Source: Mesorhizobium sp. DCY119 (GTDB lineage: Bacteria > Pseudomonadota > Alphaproteobacteria > Rhizobiales > Rhizobiaceae). Taken from it: DNA of 64,000 nt. Both the position numbers and the translations under genes were made by a program. Positions within the stretch are counted from its first letter, which is position 1; each line of letters starts with the position of its first letter. Under the pieces are notes generated by a model. The model ran no database searches. It was not told the origin of the DNA and worked only from the letters and a program-made list of their open reading frames with translations. The stretch spans positions 1,116,001 through 1,180,000 of the forward strand of contig NZ_CP031834.1 of the NCBI RefSeq assembly GCF_003590645.1, in the 5' to 3' direction. Shown here piece by piece: positions 33,983 to 41,415 of the stretch.

Positions 33983-35527
33983 TCACCCGCCATAGGCGAT
34001 CACACCGTGTTCCGTCAGTTCGACCAAGGCCAGCGACTGGTCGAGATGGCGCGCACGCCATGAAAGCAGACGCTCGGCGAATTCGAGCCGGATGCCGAGA
34101 AAATCGGGCTGATTGGCGAGGTTTTTCAACTCGCCCGGATCTTGGTCAAGGTCGAAGAGAAGCGGTGGCAGGCCTCCGCCGAAATGCACATATTTGAACC
34201 GTTCGGAACGGACTACGGAGAGATTACATTCTTGCGGTCTGAGGCCAAAATGACGCTCCGCCGTGCCCTGCGAGATCGAGCGGAAGTCGAACTCCCAATG
34301 CGCCGCGTCGCGCCATGTTTCGGGCGTCTGGCCCTTGAGGAAAGGCTTCAGCGAGCGGCCGTCGAGATGTGCCGGGACGCTTTCGCCAAGCAGGTCGATC
34401 AGCGTCGGCATGATATCGACCGCCTCGGTGAACTGCGTCACGGTCGTTCCGGCAGCCTTGTTGCGCGCCGGGTCGCGGATGATCAGCGGGATGTGAAAAC
34501 TCTGGTCGTAAAACCCGCCTTTGCCGAGCATGAAATGGTCGCCCATCATCTCGGCGTGGTCTGAGGACAGGACGATGATCGTGTCATCCCATGCGCCATC
34601 TGCCTTCAGCGCCTGCCAGATGCGGCCGAGCTGGGCGTCCACTTCCGAGATCATGCCGTAATAGAGCGCGCGGATGCGGCGGAAATTGTCCTCGCCCCAG
34701 TCGCGCACCTTGCCCTTTGCGCCGGGAATGAATTTCGAGCGCTTCTGCTGCTCATATTCATAGGCGAGATAGGGATGCGCCTTCGCTTCCTTCTTCCAGT
34801 CCTTGGCCCGGTGAAATTCCGGTCCGTCGGCTGGGTCGTACATGGTGTTGTAGGGTTCCGGCACGATGAAGGGCGGATGCGGACTGAGGAAGGAAACATG
34901 CGCGAACCATGGCTGCGCGTCCTCCTGTTCGCCAAGCCAGCGGATGAATTCGCCCGAAAGAAACGCAGCCGGCGTCTCGTCCTTCGAATAGACCGGCGGC
35001 GCGTTGGTGACGTCCTTGCCACTGGCGCTCGCGGGCCGATGGATATCGGGAAAGCCGGCGCTGGAATCGACGCCGCGCCCGGCAAGCCAGGACAGCCATT
35101 GCTTCTGGTGTTCGGGCAGAAGCTGGCGTGCCGTGAAGCCCGGCAGCACGCCTTCATAGGTGCGCAGAAACGGATCGCCCGGCGCGTGGAAATCCGGGTC
35201 GGGCGCGACGTCGGTATAGCCGAACAGCGTCGGGTCGTAGCCGAGACGGCGGGCGGCGAGCGCGATGTTATCGTGGCGGGCATCCAGCGGTGTGCCGTTG
35301 CGGCAGACGCGGTTGTTCATCTGGTAGAGGCCGGTATAGAGGCAGGCGCGCGCCGGGGAACAGGGCGCCGCTCCACCGAAATGCCGGCTGAACAGCACGC
35401 CCTCGGCGGCCAGCGCATCGGCATTCGGCGTTTTCACCGTAAGGTGGCCGGCGGCTGAAAGGCATTCGCCGCGCCACTGGTCGCAGGTGATCAGAAGGAT
35501 GTTCGGACGTTTGCCTTTGCCTGCCAC
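33983..35527 (-). CDS. Phosphonate monoester hydrolase/sulfatase-family enzyme
   Basis: A 514-residue alkaline-phosphatase-superfamily hydrolase. With the GTG start at 35527 (GGGGGA Shine-Dalgarno) the formylglycine motif is C56-S-P-A-R60, matching the position in the Rhizobium leguminosarum phosphonate monoester hydrolase (Cys57). Metal ligands are visible in NILLITCDQW and VLSSDHAEMMGDH. Family members cleave phosphonate monoesters and phosphodiesters and show side activity on sulfate esters; activation needs a formylglycine-generating enzyme, not found here. The frame stays open 33 codons upstream. Confidence 0.85.
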   Translation of the reverse strand: MAGKGKRPNILLITCDQWRGECLSAAGHLTVKTPNADALAAEGVLFSRHFGGAAPCSPARACLYTGLYQMNNRVCRNGTPLDARHDNIALAARRLGYDPTLFGYTDVAPDPDFHAPGDPFLRTYEGVLPGFTARQLLPEHQKQWLSWLAGRGVDSSAGFPDIHRPASASGKDVTNAPPVYSKDETPAAFLSGEFIRWLGEQEDAQPWFAHVSFLSPHPPFIVPEPYNTMYDPADGPEFHRAKDWKKEAKAHPYLAYEYEQQKRSKFIPGAKGKVRDWGEDNFRRIRALYYGMISEVDAQLGRIWQALKADGAWDDTIIVLSSDHAEMMGDHFMLGKGGFYDQSFHIPLIIRDPARNKAAGTTVTQFTEAVDIMPTLIDLLGESVPAHLDGRSLKPFLKGQTPETWRDAAHWEFDFRSISQGTAERHFGLRPQECNLSVVRSERFKYVHFGGGLPPLLFDLDQDPGELKNLANQPDFLGIRLEFAERLLSWRARHLDQSLALVELTEHGVIAYGG

Positions 35528-35607
35528 GCGCTGTTCCCCCAGAATGATGTTCCGCTCATGGAGCCGAAATTTTGGGGCCGCGCAAGTGTCATCGGATGAC
35601 TTCGATA

Positions 35608-35634
35608 GTGAACAGTCTTCGACCAATCGTTCAC
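35608..35634. promoter_or_regulatory. Candidate inverted repeat before the dioxygenase operon
   Basis: GTGAAC (35608-35613) and GTTCAC (35629-35634) are inverted arms with centres 21 bp apart, about two helical turns. It sits in the 218-bp divergent region between the hydrolase and the dioxygenase genes. Regulator unknown. Confidence 0.35.
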
Positions 35635-35745
35635 AAAACGGATACAGTCCATTCTGTCATTGCCGTCTTTCCCCCGAGCCGGTTTGACCGACATATGGGT
35701 GCATGAAGCAGCAAGCGCTGCACGGCGAAAACGGGAGCAAAGAAC

Positions 35746-36678
35746 ATGCTTGACCAGATCAAAGGCCTGCACCACGTCACATCGATGGCGAAGGATGCGC
35801 GCCAGAACAACGACTTCTTCACCCACAAGCTCGGCCTGCGCCGAGTCAAGAAGACGGTCAATTTCGACGCGCCGGATGTCTATCATCTCTATTATGCCGA
35901 CGAACTTGGCACTCCGGGTTCGGTGATGACCTATTTCCCCTTCCCGAATATCGGCAAGGGCAGCCACGGCACCGGAGAGGTCGGCACGACGGTCTATTCG
36001 GTTCCCGAAGGCACGCTCGGCTACTGGGAAAAGCGCTTTGCCGAGCAGGGCGTTACTGGCCTGAAGCGCGAGACCGTGTTCGGCGAGAACCGGCTGGCCT
36101 TCGACGGGCCTGACGGCGACGGCTTTGCGCTTGTCGAAGCCAAGAACGACAGCCGCGCACCCTGGACCAAGGGCGGCGTGCCCGGCGACGAGGCGATCCG
36201 CGGGTTCCATTCCGTATCGCTGCGCCTCAAGGATGGCGGCGCGACCGAGGAGCTGCTGAAGTTCATGGGCTACGAGGAGGTCGAGACCGCCGGCAATGTG
36301 AAGCGGCTGGCAGTAAGGGGCGGCAATGGTGCCGATGTCGTCGACATCGAAAGCCTGCCGGGTGTGGGTTTCGCCAATCTCGGCGCCGGCTCGGTGCATC
36401 ACGTCGCCTTCGCCGTCGAGAACAGGGCCAAGCAGCTTGAAGTGCGCAAGGCGCTGATGGATACGGGCCACCAGGTGACGCCGGTGATCGATCGCGATTA
36501 TTTCTGGGCGATCTATTTCCGCACGCCGGGCGGCGTGTTGTTCGAGGTCTCGACCAATGAGCCGGGCTTCGACCGCGACGAAGATACGGCGCATCTCGGT
36601 GAGGCGCTGAAGCTGCCGAGCCAGCATGCGCACCTTCGCGATTATCTCGAAAAGAACCTGCAGCCGCTTGGCGACTGA
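35746..36678 (+). CDS. Ring-cleaving dioxygenase, glyoxalase (VOC) superfamily
   Basis: A 310-residue protein with two VOC modules (about 3-145 and 150-290). Opening LKGLHHVT-like IKGLHHVTSMAKDARQN, FRSVSLRLKD-type HSVSLRLKD and VHHVAFAV provide metal ligands (His9, His in GFHSVSL region, Glu in LFEVST). This layout matches the MhqA/MhqO/PcpA-like ring-cleaving dioxygenases that open hydroquinones or catechols. The next gene encodes an MhqD-like esterase, as in the quinone-detoxification module of Bacillus. Substrate is inferred. Confidence 0.82.
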   Translation: MLDQIKGLHHVTSMAKDARQNNDFFTHKLGLRRVKKTVNFDAPDVYHLYYADELGTPGSVMTYFPFPNIGKGSHGTGEVGTTVYSVPEGTLGYWEKRFAEQGVTGLKRETVFGENRLAFDGPDGDGFALVEAKNDSRAPWTKGGVPGDEAIRGFHSVSLRLKDGGATEELLKFMGYEEVETAGNVKRLAVRGGNGADVVDIESLPGVGFANLGAGSVHHVAFAVENRAKQLEVRKALMDTGHQVTPVIDRDYFWAIYFRTPGGVLFEVSTNEPGFDRDEDTAHLGEALKLPSQHAHLRDYLEKNLQPLGD

Positions 36679-36695
36679 CGGCCACACAAAAAAGT

Positions 36696-36719
36696 CCGAG
36701 CCGGATTTTTCCGGCTCGG
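36696..36719. terminator. Hairpin between dioxygenase and esterase genes
   Basis: CCGAGCCGG (36696-36704) pairs with CCGGCTCGG (36711-36719), loop ATTTTT. There is no T-tract after the forward stem, so partial termination or mRNA protection is likely. Confidence 0.5.
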
Positions 36720-36749
36720 TTAGGCTATGCCCATAATGCGAGGAACATC

Positions 36750-37391
36750 ATGTCCAAGGATGCCTATACCTACACCTCATTGCCCGGCACATCGGGCGGG
36801 CCGCTCGCCTTTCTGTTCCATGGAACGGGCGGCAACGAAAACCAGATGCTGGGCCTGGCGCTCGACCTGCTGCCCGGCGTGGCAGCGATCTCGCCGCGCG
36901 GCGACGTCTCCGAGCTGGGTGCGGCGCGCTTCTTCCGCCGCACCGGCGAGGGCGTCTACGACATGGACGATCTGGCCGAGCGGACCAAGAAAATGGCCGG
37001 CTTCGTCAAGGCCCATATCAAGGAAGCCAAACCGTCGTCCGTGATTGGTCTCGGCTTTTCCAATGGCGCGAACATCCTGGCATCGCTGCTGTTTGCCGAA
37101 CCGAAGCTGTTCGATGCGGTGGTGCTGATGCATCCGCTGATCCCGTTCGAACCCGAAGTGAAGGGCAGTCTGACGGCTAAGCGCGTCCTCATCACCGCCG
37201 GTCATCACGACCCGATCTGCCCGCCAAACCTGACCTCGCGGCTCGACAGCTATCTGCGCGCCGACGGCGCCGATGTCACATTGGAGTGGCACGAAGGCGG
37301 GCACGAAATGCGGCAGAACGAAATCGTGGCGGCCCGCGCATTTCTCGCACCCTATCGCGCCACGGCAAACACAGCAGGAGCCCGGACATGA
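36750..37391 (+). CDS. Alpha/beta hydrolase, MhqD-type carboxylesterase
   Basis: A 213-residue phospholipase/carboxylesterase-family hydrolase. The catalytic triad is readable as Ser104 (GFSNGA), Asp155 (GHHDPICPP) and His186 (EGGHEM); the oxyanion region is FLFHGTGGNENQ. It resembles MhqD and YpfH-type esterases. It lies 71 bp after the dioxygenase and its stop overlaps the next gene's start (ATGA). Likely acts on the ester products or on xenobiotics handled by the dioxygenase. Confidence 0.87.
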   Translation: MSKDAYTYTSLPGTSGGPLAFLFHGTGGNENQMLGLALDLLPGVAAISPRGDVSELGAARFFRRTGEGVYDMDDLAERTKKMAGFVKAHIKEAKPSSVIGLGFSNGANILASLLFAEPKLFDAVVLMHPLIPFEPEVKGSLTAKRVLITAGHHDPICPPNLTSRLDSYLRADGADVTLEWHEGGHEMRQNEIVAARAFLAPYRATANTAGART

Positions 37392-37687
37392 CCGACCAGA
37401 CACCCGAAATCCAACTGGAAGAGACCGGCTCCAAGGGCCGCTACTTTTTGCGCGGCCCCGGTGGCGCGGAGGCCGAGATGACCTTCAGCAAAGCCGGCGA
37501 GCATCTGATGATCATCGACCATACCGAGGTGCCGGACGCGTTTCGCGGGCAGGGTGCCGGCTTGAGGCTGGTGACGCGCGCGGTCGAGGAAGCACGGGCT
37601 TCCGGCAAGAAGATCATTCCGCTTTGCCCGTTCGCCAATGCCCAGTTCAAACGGCATCCGGAATGGGCGGATGTGTTGAAGAGCTGA
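37388..37687 (+). CDS. GNAT-fold N-acetyltransferase (YjdJ-like), copy 1
   Basis: A 99-residue GCN5-related N-acyltransferase of the short YjdJ/Gcn5-like class. The acetyl-CoA pyrophosphate loop is PDAFRGQGAGLRLV and the end PLCPFANAQFKRHPEWADVL is typical of the group. ATG 37388 overlaps the esterase stop, so it is translationally coupled. Proteins of this class are unusually small and their substrates are unknown. Confidence 0.84.
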   Translation: MTDQTPEIQLEETGSKGRYFLRGPGGAEAEMTFSKAGEHLMIIDHTEVPDAFRGQGAGLRLVTRAVEEARASGKKIIPLCPFANAQFKRHPEWADVLKS

Positions 37688-37694
37688 GGCTGGC

Positions 37695-37997
37695 ATGGAC
37701 GCGCAACCGGTCGATATCCAGTTCGAGCAGACGGCGAAGGGCGGGCGCTATTTTGTCTCCATGCCCAATGGCGAGGAGTCGCGCCTGACCTATGTCGACA
37801 GCGGCCCCGGCCATATCATCGCCGACCATACCTTCGTGCCGGTGCCTTATCGTGGCGATGGCGTTGCCGAGCAGCTTGTCGAAAGGCTGTTTGGCGACGC
37901 ACGGGCGAAGGGGCTGAAGATCACGCCGGCATGCTGGTTCGTGGCCGACGAGTTCGCGCGGCTGAGCCCGGCTTGGGACGATGTGCTGAAGCGTTGA
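37695..37997 (+). CDS. GNAT-fold N-acetyltransferase (YjdJ-like), copy 2
   Basis: A 100-residue paralogue of the preceding gene, 7 bp downstream. It shares the pattern VPVPYRGDGVAEQLVERL and ITPACWFVADEFARLSPAWDDVL. Tandem duplication within an operon is the simplest explanation. The second copy has lost little: the CoA loop R-G-D-G-V differs from R-G-Q-G-A in copy 1. Confidence 0.84.
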   Translation: MDAQPVDIQFEQTAKGGRYFVSMPNGEESRLTYVDSGPGHIIADHTFVPVPYRGDGVAEQLVERLFGDARAKGLKITPACWFVADEFARLSPAWDDVLKR

Positions 37998-38036
37998 TGG
38001 TTTGTGTGTCCCTGGAGGGACTGCGCCAACGTCAAG

Positions 38037-38158
38037 GTCATCCCGGCCGACCCAGCGAAGCGAGGGAAGAGCCGGGACCCATTCCGTGAGCCGGCAAGAG
38101 TACGGAATGGGTCCCGGATATGCTTGCTCCGCTGCGCTTCGCAGCGTTCCGGGATGAC
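38037..38158. repeat. Palindromic intergenic repeat, about 120 bp
   Basis: The element runs from GTCATCCCGG to CCGGGATGAC, with inner arms GGGACCCATTCCGT and ACGGAATGGGTCCC. Elements with this CCGGGATGAC end are very common in rhizobial and other alphaproteobacterial intergenic DNA. It separates the GNAT operon from the convergent hypothetical gene and probably forms a strong RNA structure. Confidence 0.8.
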
Positions 38159-38181
38159 GCGCGCGGTTGGGCCGTCAAGTT

Positions 38182-38427
38182 TTACGGTTCACCCGCGATC
38201 TTCCTCAACCACTCCTTGCCCACTCCACGGTCGCGGATGATGGGCAGCGGGTCTTCGGCGTCGAGGCGCGCGCAGATGCGATAGACCTCGAGCGTTTCAG
38301 CGCTCATGTCGCCGCGCTTGTGGAAATACATCGCCGCCGCATATCGGGTGCGGCCCGACCAGTCCTCGCCGAGCGGCGTGTTGACCAGCGCCCACTGCTC
38401 GGCAAGTTCGGCGTCGGGCTCTGCCAT
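38182..38427 (-). CDS. Conserved hypothetical protein downstream of the GcvT-like gene
   Basis: An 81-residue polar protein with two likely helices (ELAEQWALVN; TLEVYRICARLDAED). It follows the GcvT-like gene by only 2 bp, so it is co-transcribed and may serve the same pathway. No motif recognised. Confidence 0.65.
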   Translation of the reverse strand: MAEPDAELAEQWALVNTPLGEDWSGRTRYAAAMYFHKRGDMSAETLEVYRICARLDAEDPLPIIRDRGVGKEWLRKIAGEP

Positions 38428-38429
38428 GG

Positions 38430-39674
38430 TCAGAAATCCGACGGCGGATTGGCGGTGCGCCGGTCGAGCTTGATGAAGGGCCGCGGCACGATCCTGGCCC
38501 GCTTCATCAGTCGCTCATATCTGAGTTCGCGCATGGCATAAATCTCGACCCAGAGGTCGTCGGTGATCGTGTCGCCATAGGGTCGCGAAAGGCTCGCCAG
38601 CGCAATGTTGCGCTTGGCCATCGGCGACCAGATGGCGGCGCTGACCAGCCCGACCTCCTTCTTTTGCTTATGATAGACGATGGCGTGCTCGGCTGGAATG
38701 TTGCCCTCGATCTCCAGCCCGACCAGCACATGGCGCATCGAGCCCTTGGCGCGCGCCTGCGCAATGGCGCGGCGACCGTTGAAATGGCCCTTTTCCAGAT
38801 CGACCATGAAACCGAGCCCGATCTCGTCGGGCATGCGCACGCGGTCGGGGCGGATTGCGTGTTCGGCCGTGACGAAATCGGCGTTTGCGACGATCAGCCC
38901 GGCTTCCAGCCGTGCGCGATTGAGCGCGGTGTAGCCGATGGCGCGGATGCCCCGAAGCTTCCCTGCTTTCCACAACCTGTCCCATAGGGAGAGTGCCAGT
39001 TCAGCCGGCGCGAAAAGCTCATAGCCGAGATCGCCGGTGAAGCCGGTGCGCGAGATGGTGATGCGGCTACCCTCATGCGGGAATTCGGCGAGGTCGAAGA
39101 CCTTCAGCTTTTCGATACCGGCAAAGCCGGCCTCGCGCAGGACGGCAAAGGAAGTCGGGCCTTGCAGAGCCAACCCGGCGACGGTTTCGGTTTCCTCCGA
39201 TAGGGAAACGTCGAAGCCGATGGCGCTGTCGAGCAGCCAGGGCAAATGCCGCTCCTGGCAGCACAGGCGGAAACGATCAGGCGCCAGCCGGAACAGCGTG
39301 CCGTCGTCGAGCACATGGCCTTCATCATCGCACCATGCTGTGTAATGGACACGGCCGGACTTCAGCTTTGCCACGTCGCGCAAGGTGACGCGGTTGAGGA
39401 AATCTTCCGCGTCCGGTCCCTCGATGCGGTATTTCACCATTGGTGAGATGTCGAACAGCGCGGCCTGGCTACGGATGGCGAAATATTCCAGTTCCTCGTC
39501 CCACAGCGACGCCGGTGCGCGATAGCCGCCCCAGTCGTACCAGTCGTTGGTTTTCATCAACGCGTCGATGCGCGGCTGGAACGGCGTGCCGAGGCGCAGC
39601 GTGCGGAAGTGGGATTGGGTGGCGAGGCGTGGATTTGCCATCGCCAGTGTCTTTGGCAGCGTTACGCGGTTCAC
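38430..39674 (-). CDS. GcvT-like aminomethyltransferase-family protein
   Basis: A 414-residue tetrahydrofolate-binding protein of the GcvT/aminomethyltransferase family. The folate-domain features include SRTGFTGDLGYELF and LNRARLEAGLIVANADF; the C-terminal barrel contains LVGLEIEGN. It stands apart from gcvH and gcvP, so a role in glycine cleavage is unlikely. Stand-alone members of this family act as THF-dependent demethylases (DmdA, sarcosine-, dimethylglycine- or glycine betaine-related enzymes). In this cluster a C1-accepting demethylation step is the best guess. Confidence 0.8.
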   Translation of the reverse strand: MNRVTLPKTLAMANPRLATQSHFRTLRLGTPFQPRIDALMKTNDWYDWGGYRAPASLWDEELEYFAIRSQAALFDISPMVKYRIEGPDAEDFLNRVTLRDVAKLKSGRVHYTAWCDDEGHVLDDGTLFRLAPDRFRLCCQERHLPWLLDSAIGFDVSLSEETETVAGLALQGPTSFAVLREAGFAGIEKLKVFDLAEFPHEGSRITISRTGFTGDLGYELFAPAELALSLWDRLWKAGKLRGIRAIGYTALNRARLEAGLIVANADFVTAEHAIRPDRVRMPDEIGLGFMVDLEKGHFNGRRAIAQARAKGSMRHVLVGLEIEGNIPAEHAIVYHKQKKEVGLVSAAIWSPMAKRNIALASLSRPYGDTITDDLWVEIYAMRELRYERLMKRARIVPRPFIKLDRRTANPPSDF

Positions 39675-39709
39675 GATGAAAGACCTCCGTGCTTGGGCAC
39701 AAAAGGTTT

Positions 39710-39845
39710 GCGCTGCCCCTCATCGCCCTGTCGGGCACTTCTCCCCGTATAGTGACGGGGAGAAGGAGAAGCGGTAACGTTGCGGCCAACCTTCTTCTCC
39801 CCGTTTACGGGGAGAAGGTGCCGGCAGGCGGATGAGGGGCAGCGC
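39710..39845. repeat. Palindromic intergenic repeat, about 136 bp
   Basis: Outer arms GCGCTGCCCCTCATC and GATGAGGGGCAGCGC; inner copies of TTCTCCCCGT/ACGGGGAGAA occur as two hairpins. It lies between the flavoprotein pair and the GcvT-like gene. A different sequence family from the other repeats in the window. Confidence 0.8.
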
Positions 39846-39858
39846 TGACGTTCCATAT

Positions 39859-41415
39859 CTACCCCCTCATCTGCAAAATCCGCCGCGCCGCGTTCAGCCC
39901 CGGCACGCCGGAGATGCCGCCGCCCGGATGCGAGCCTGCGCCGCAGAGATAAAGTCCGTCGATCGGCGTGTCATAGCCGGCGGCGCCGAAGGCCGGGCGC
40001 GACATCATCATCTGGTCGGCCTGCAGCTCACCATGGTGCCAGTGGCCGCCGGGCATACGGTAGCGTGTCTCGATGTCGGCCGGCGTCAGCAGTTCGGCAT
40101 GACGCACGAGCTTGCCGATGCCGGGTGCGTAAAGCTCAAGCTGCGCCATGATCGCCTTGAGGAATTTCGGCTTGCCGGTCTCCCAACCCTCTTTCAGCGC
40201 ATAGGGCGCATATTGCACGATGGCCGAAAGCACGCAGGCGCCGTTTGGCGCAAGCGATGTGTCGGCAAGGCTTGGCAGCGTGATCTCCATCACCGGCTCT
40301 GGTGAGAACTCACCATATTTCGCCGGGTTGAAAGCGCGCTCGACGTGGTCGGAGGACGGTGCAATGACGAGGCGGCCACGGTGGCCGGCTGCATCGACGC
40401 CTGCGAATTCGGGCGGCCGGTCGAGCGCCAGATGCAGCTTGGCGACGTTGCCCTTCATGCGGATATTGCTTACCCGCCGCACGAAGCCGGTATCGATCTC
40501 GCGGGTGCCGACGAGGTCGACGAAAGTGGTGCTCGGGTTGATCGCCGAGACGATGGTCTTCGCGCGGATTTCCTCGCCGCTGTCGAGAATCACGCCAGCG
40601 GCGCGGCCCTTCTCGATCAGGATTTTCATGGCCGGAGCATCGGCGCGGACGCTGACGCCGGCTGATTTCGCCGCGCTGAGGATCGCGGCGATGACCGCGC
40701 CCATGCCTCCGGCAGGCAGCGCCTGAGCGCCGGGCTGGCCGCCGATCTCGCCGGCGAGGCGATAATAAAGGCCGAGCAACGAGGTCGGTGAACGTGGCCC
40801 GAGATGGCTGCCCAGCGTGGCGTCGAAGGCGAGCAGGCCCTTCAGCCGGTCGTCCTCGAGATGCTCGTCGGTGACGTCGGAAACGTTCATCAGGAGCATG
40901 CGCAGGAAGTCGCGCATGTCTTCCTTGCCCAGCCGGCGCAGCGACAGGCCGGTCATGGCGAAGGCCGACGTCTCCATCAACGACATGTTGCCGAGGTCGG
41001 GCGGACGCCGCGCCAGCAGCGGCTTCAAGATGCCGGCGTAACGCAGAAGCTGCGCGCGGAATTCCGTCCATGCGGCCTGTTCGGAAGCGGACGTGCCGGT
41101 GAGCGTTTCGCCATAGGCGCCGTGCAATGTCAGCGGGTGGCGGTCGCGCGACAGCGCCACGCTGGGCACGATCGGGCCGAAGGACAAGCCGTGCCGTTCA
41201 AGCTCCAGCGTTTTCACCACCTCCGGGTGCAGCCGGTTCAGCAGATGTGCGGAGGAAACGCGAAAGCCCGGCGCGAATTCTTCAGTACGCGCCGCACCGC
41301 CGACTTCGATTGCCGCTTCAAGAACCAGCGTCTTGCGTCCGCTTTTGGCCAGCGTTGCCGCCGCGACCAGCCCATTGTGGCCGCCGCCTATGACGATTGC
41401 ATCAAATGACGTCAT
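39859..41415 (-). CDS. Phytoene-dehydrogenase-like FAD oxidoreductase B
   Basis: A 518-residue flavoprotein with the N-terminal dinucleotide fold AIVIGGGHNGLVAAATLAKSGR followed by VLEAAIEVGGAART (FAD ribose Glu). The C-terminal motif LYLCGAGSHPGGGISG-type sequence is typical of the CrtI/NDP-type (pyridine nucleotide-disulfide oxidoreductase domain 2, phytoene desaturase-like) group. There is no carotenoid gene nearby, so a role in amine or amino-acid oxidation is more likely. Its first 14 bp overlap the end of the paralogue upstream. Confidence 0.84.
   Translation of the reverse strand: MTSFDAIVIGGGHNGLVAAATLAKSGRKTLVLEAAIEVGGAARTEEFAPGFRVSSAHLLNRLHPEVVKTLELERHGLSFGPIVPSVALSRDRHPLTLHGAYGETLTGTSASEQAAWTEFRAQLLRYAGILKPLLARRPPDLGNMSLMETSAFAMTGLSLRRLGKEDMRDFLRMLLMNVSDVTDEHLEDDRLKGLLAFDATLGSHLGPRSPTSLLGLYYRLAGEIGGQPGAQALPAGGMGAVIAAILSAAKSAGVSVRADAPAMKILIEKGRAAGVILDSGEEIRAKTIVSAINPSTTFVDLVGTREIDTGFVRRVSNIRMKGNVAKLHLALDRPPEFAGVDAAGHRGRLVIAPSSDHVERAFNPAKYGEFSPEPVMEITLPSLADTSLAPNGACVLSAIVQYAPYALKEGWETGKPKFLKAIMAQLELYAPGIGKLVRHAELLTPADIETRYRMPGGHWHHGELQADQMMMSRPAFGAAGYDTPIDGLYLCGAGSHPGGGISGVPGLNAARRILQMRG

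Noticed and set aside
38037-38158. Repeat as a CRISPR array or insertion-sequence end
   Set aside because: There are no regularly spaced direct repeats and no transposase; the element is a single inverted-repeat structure.
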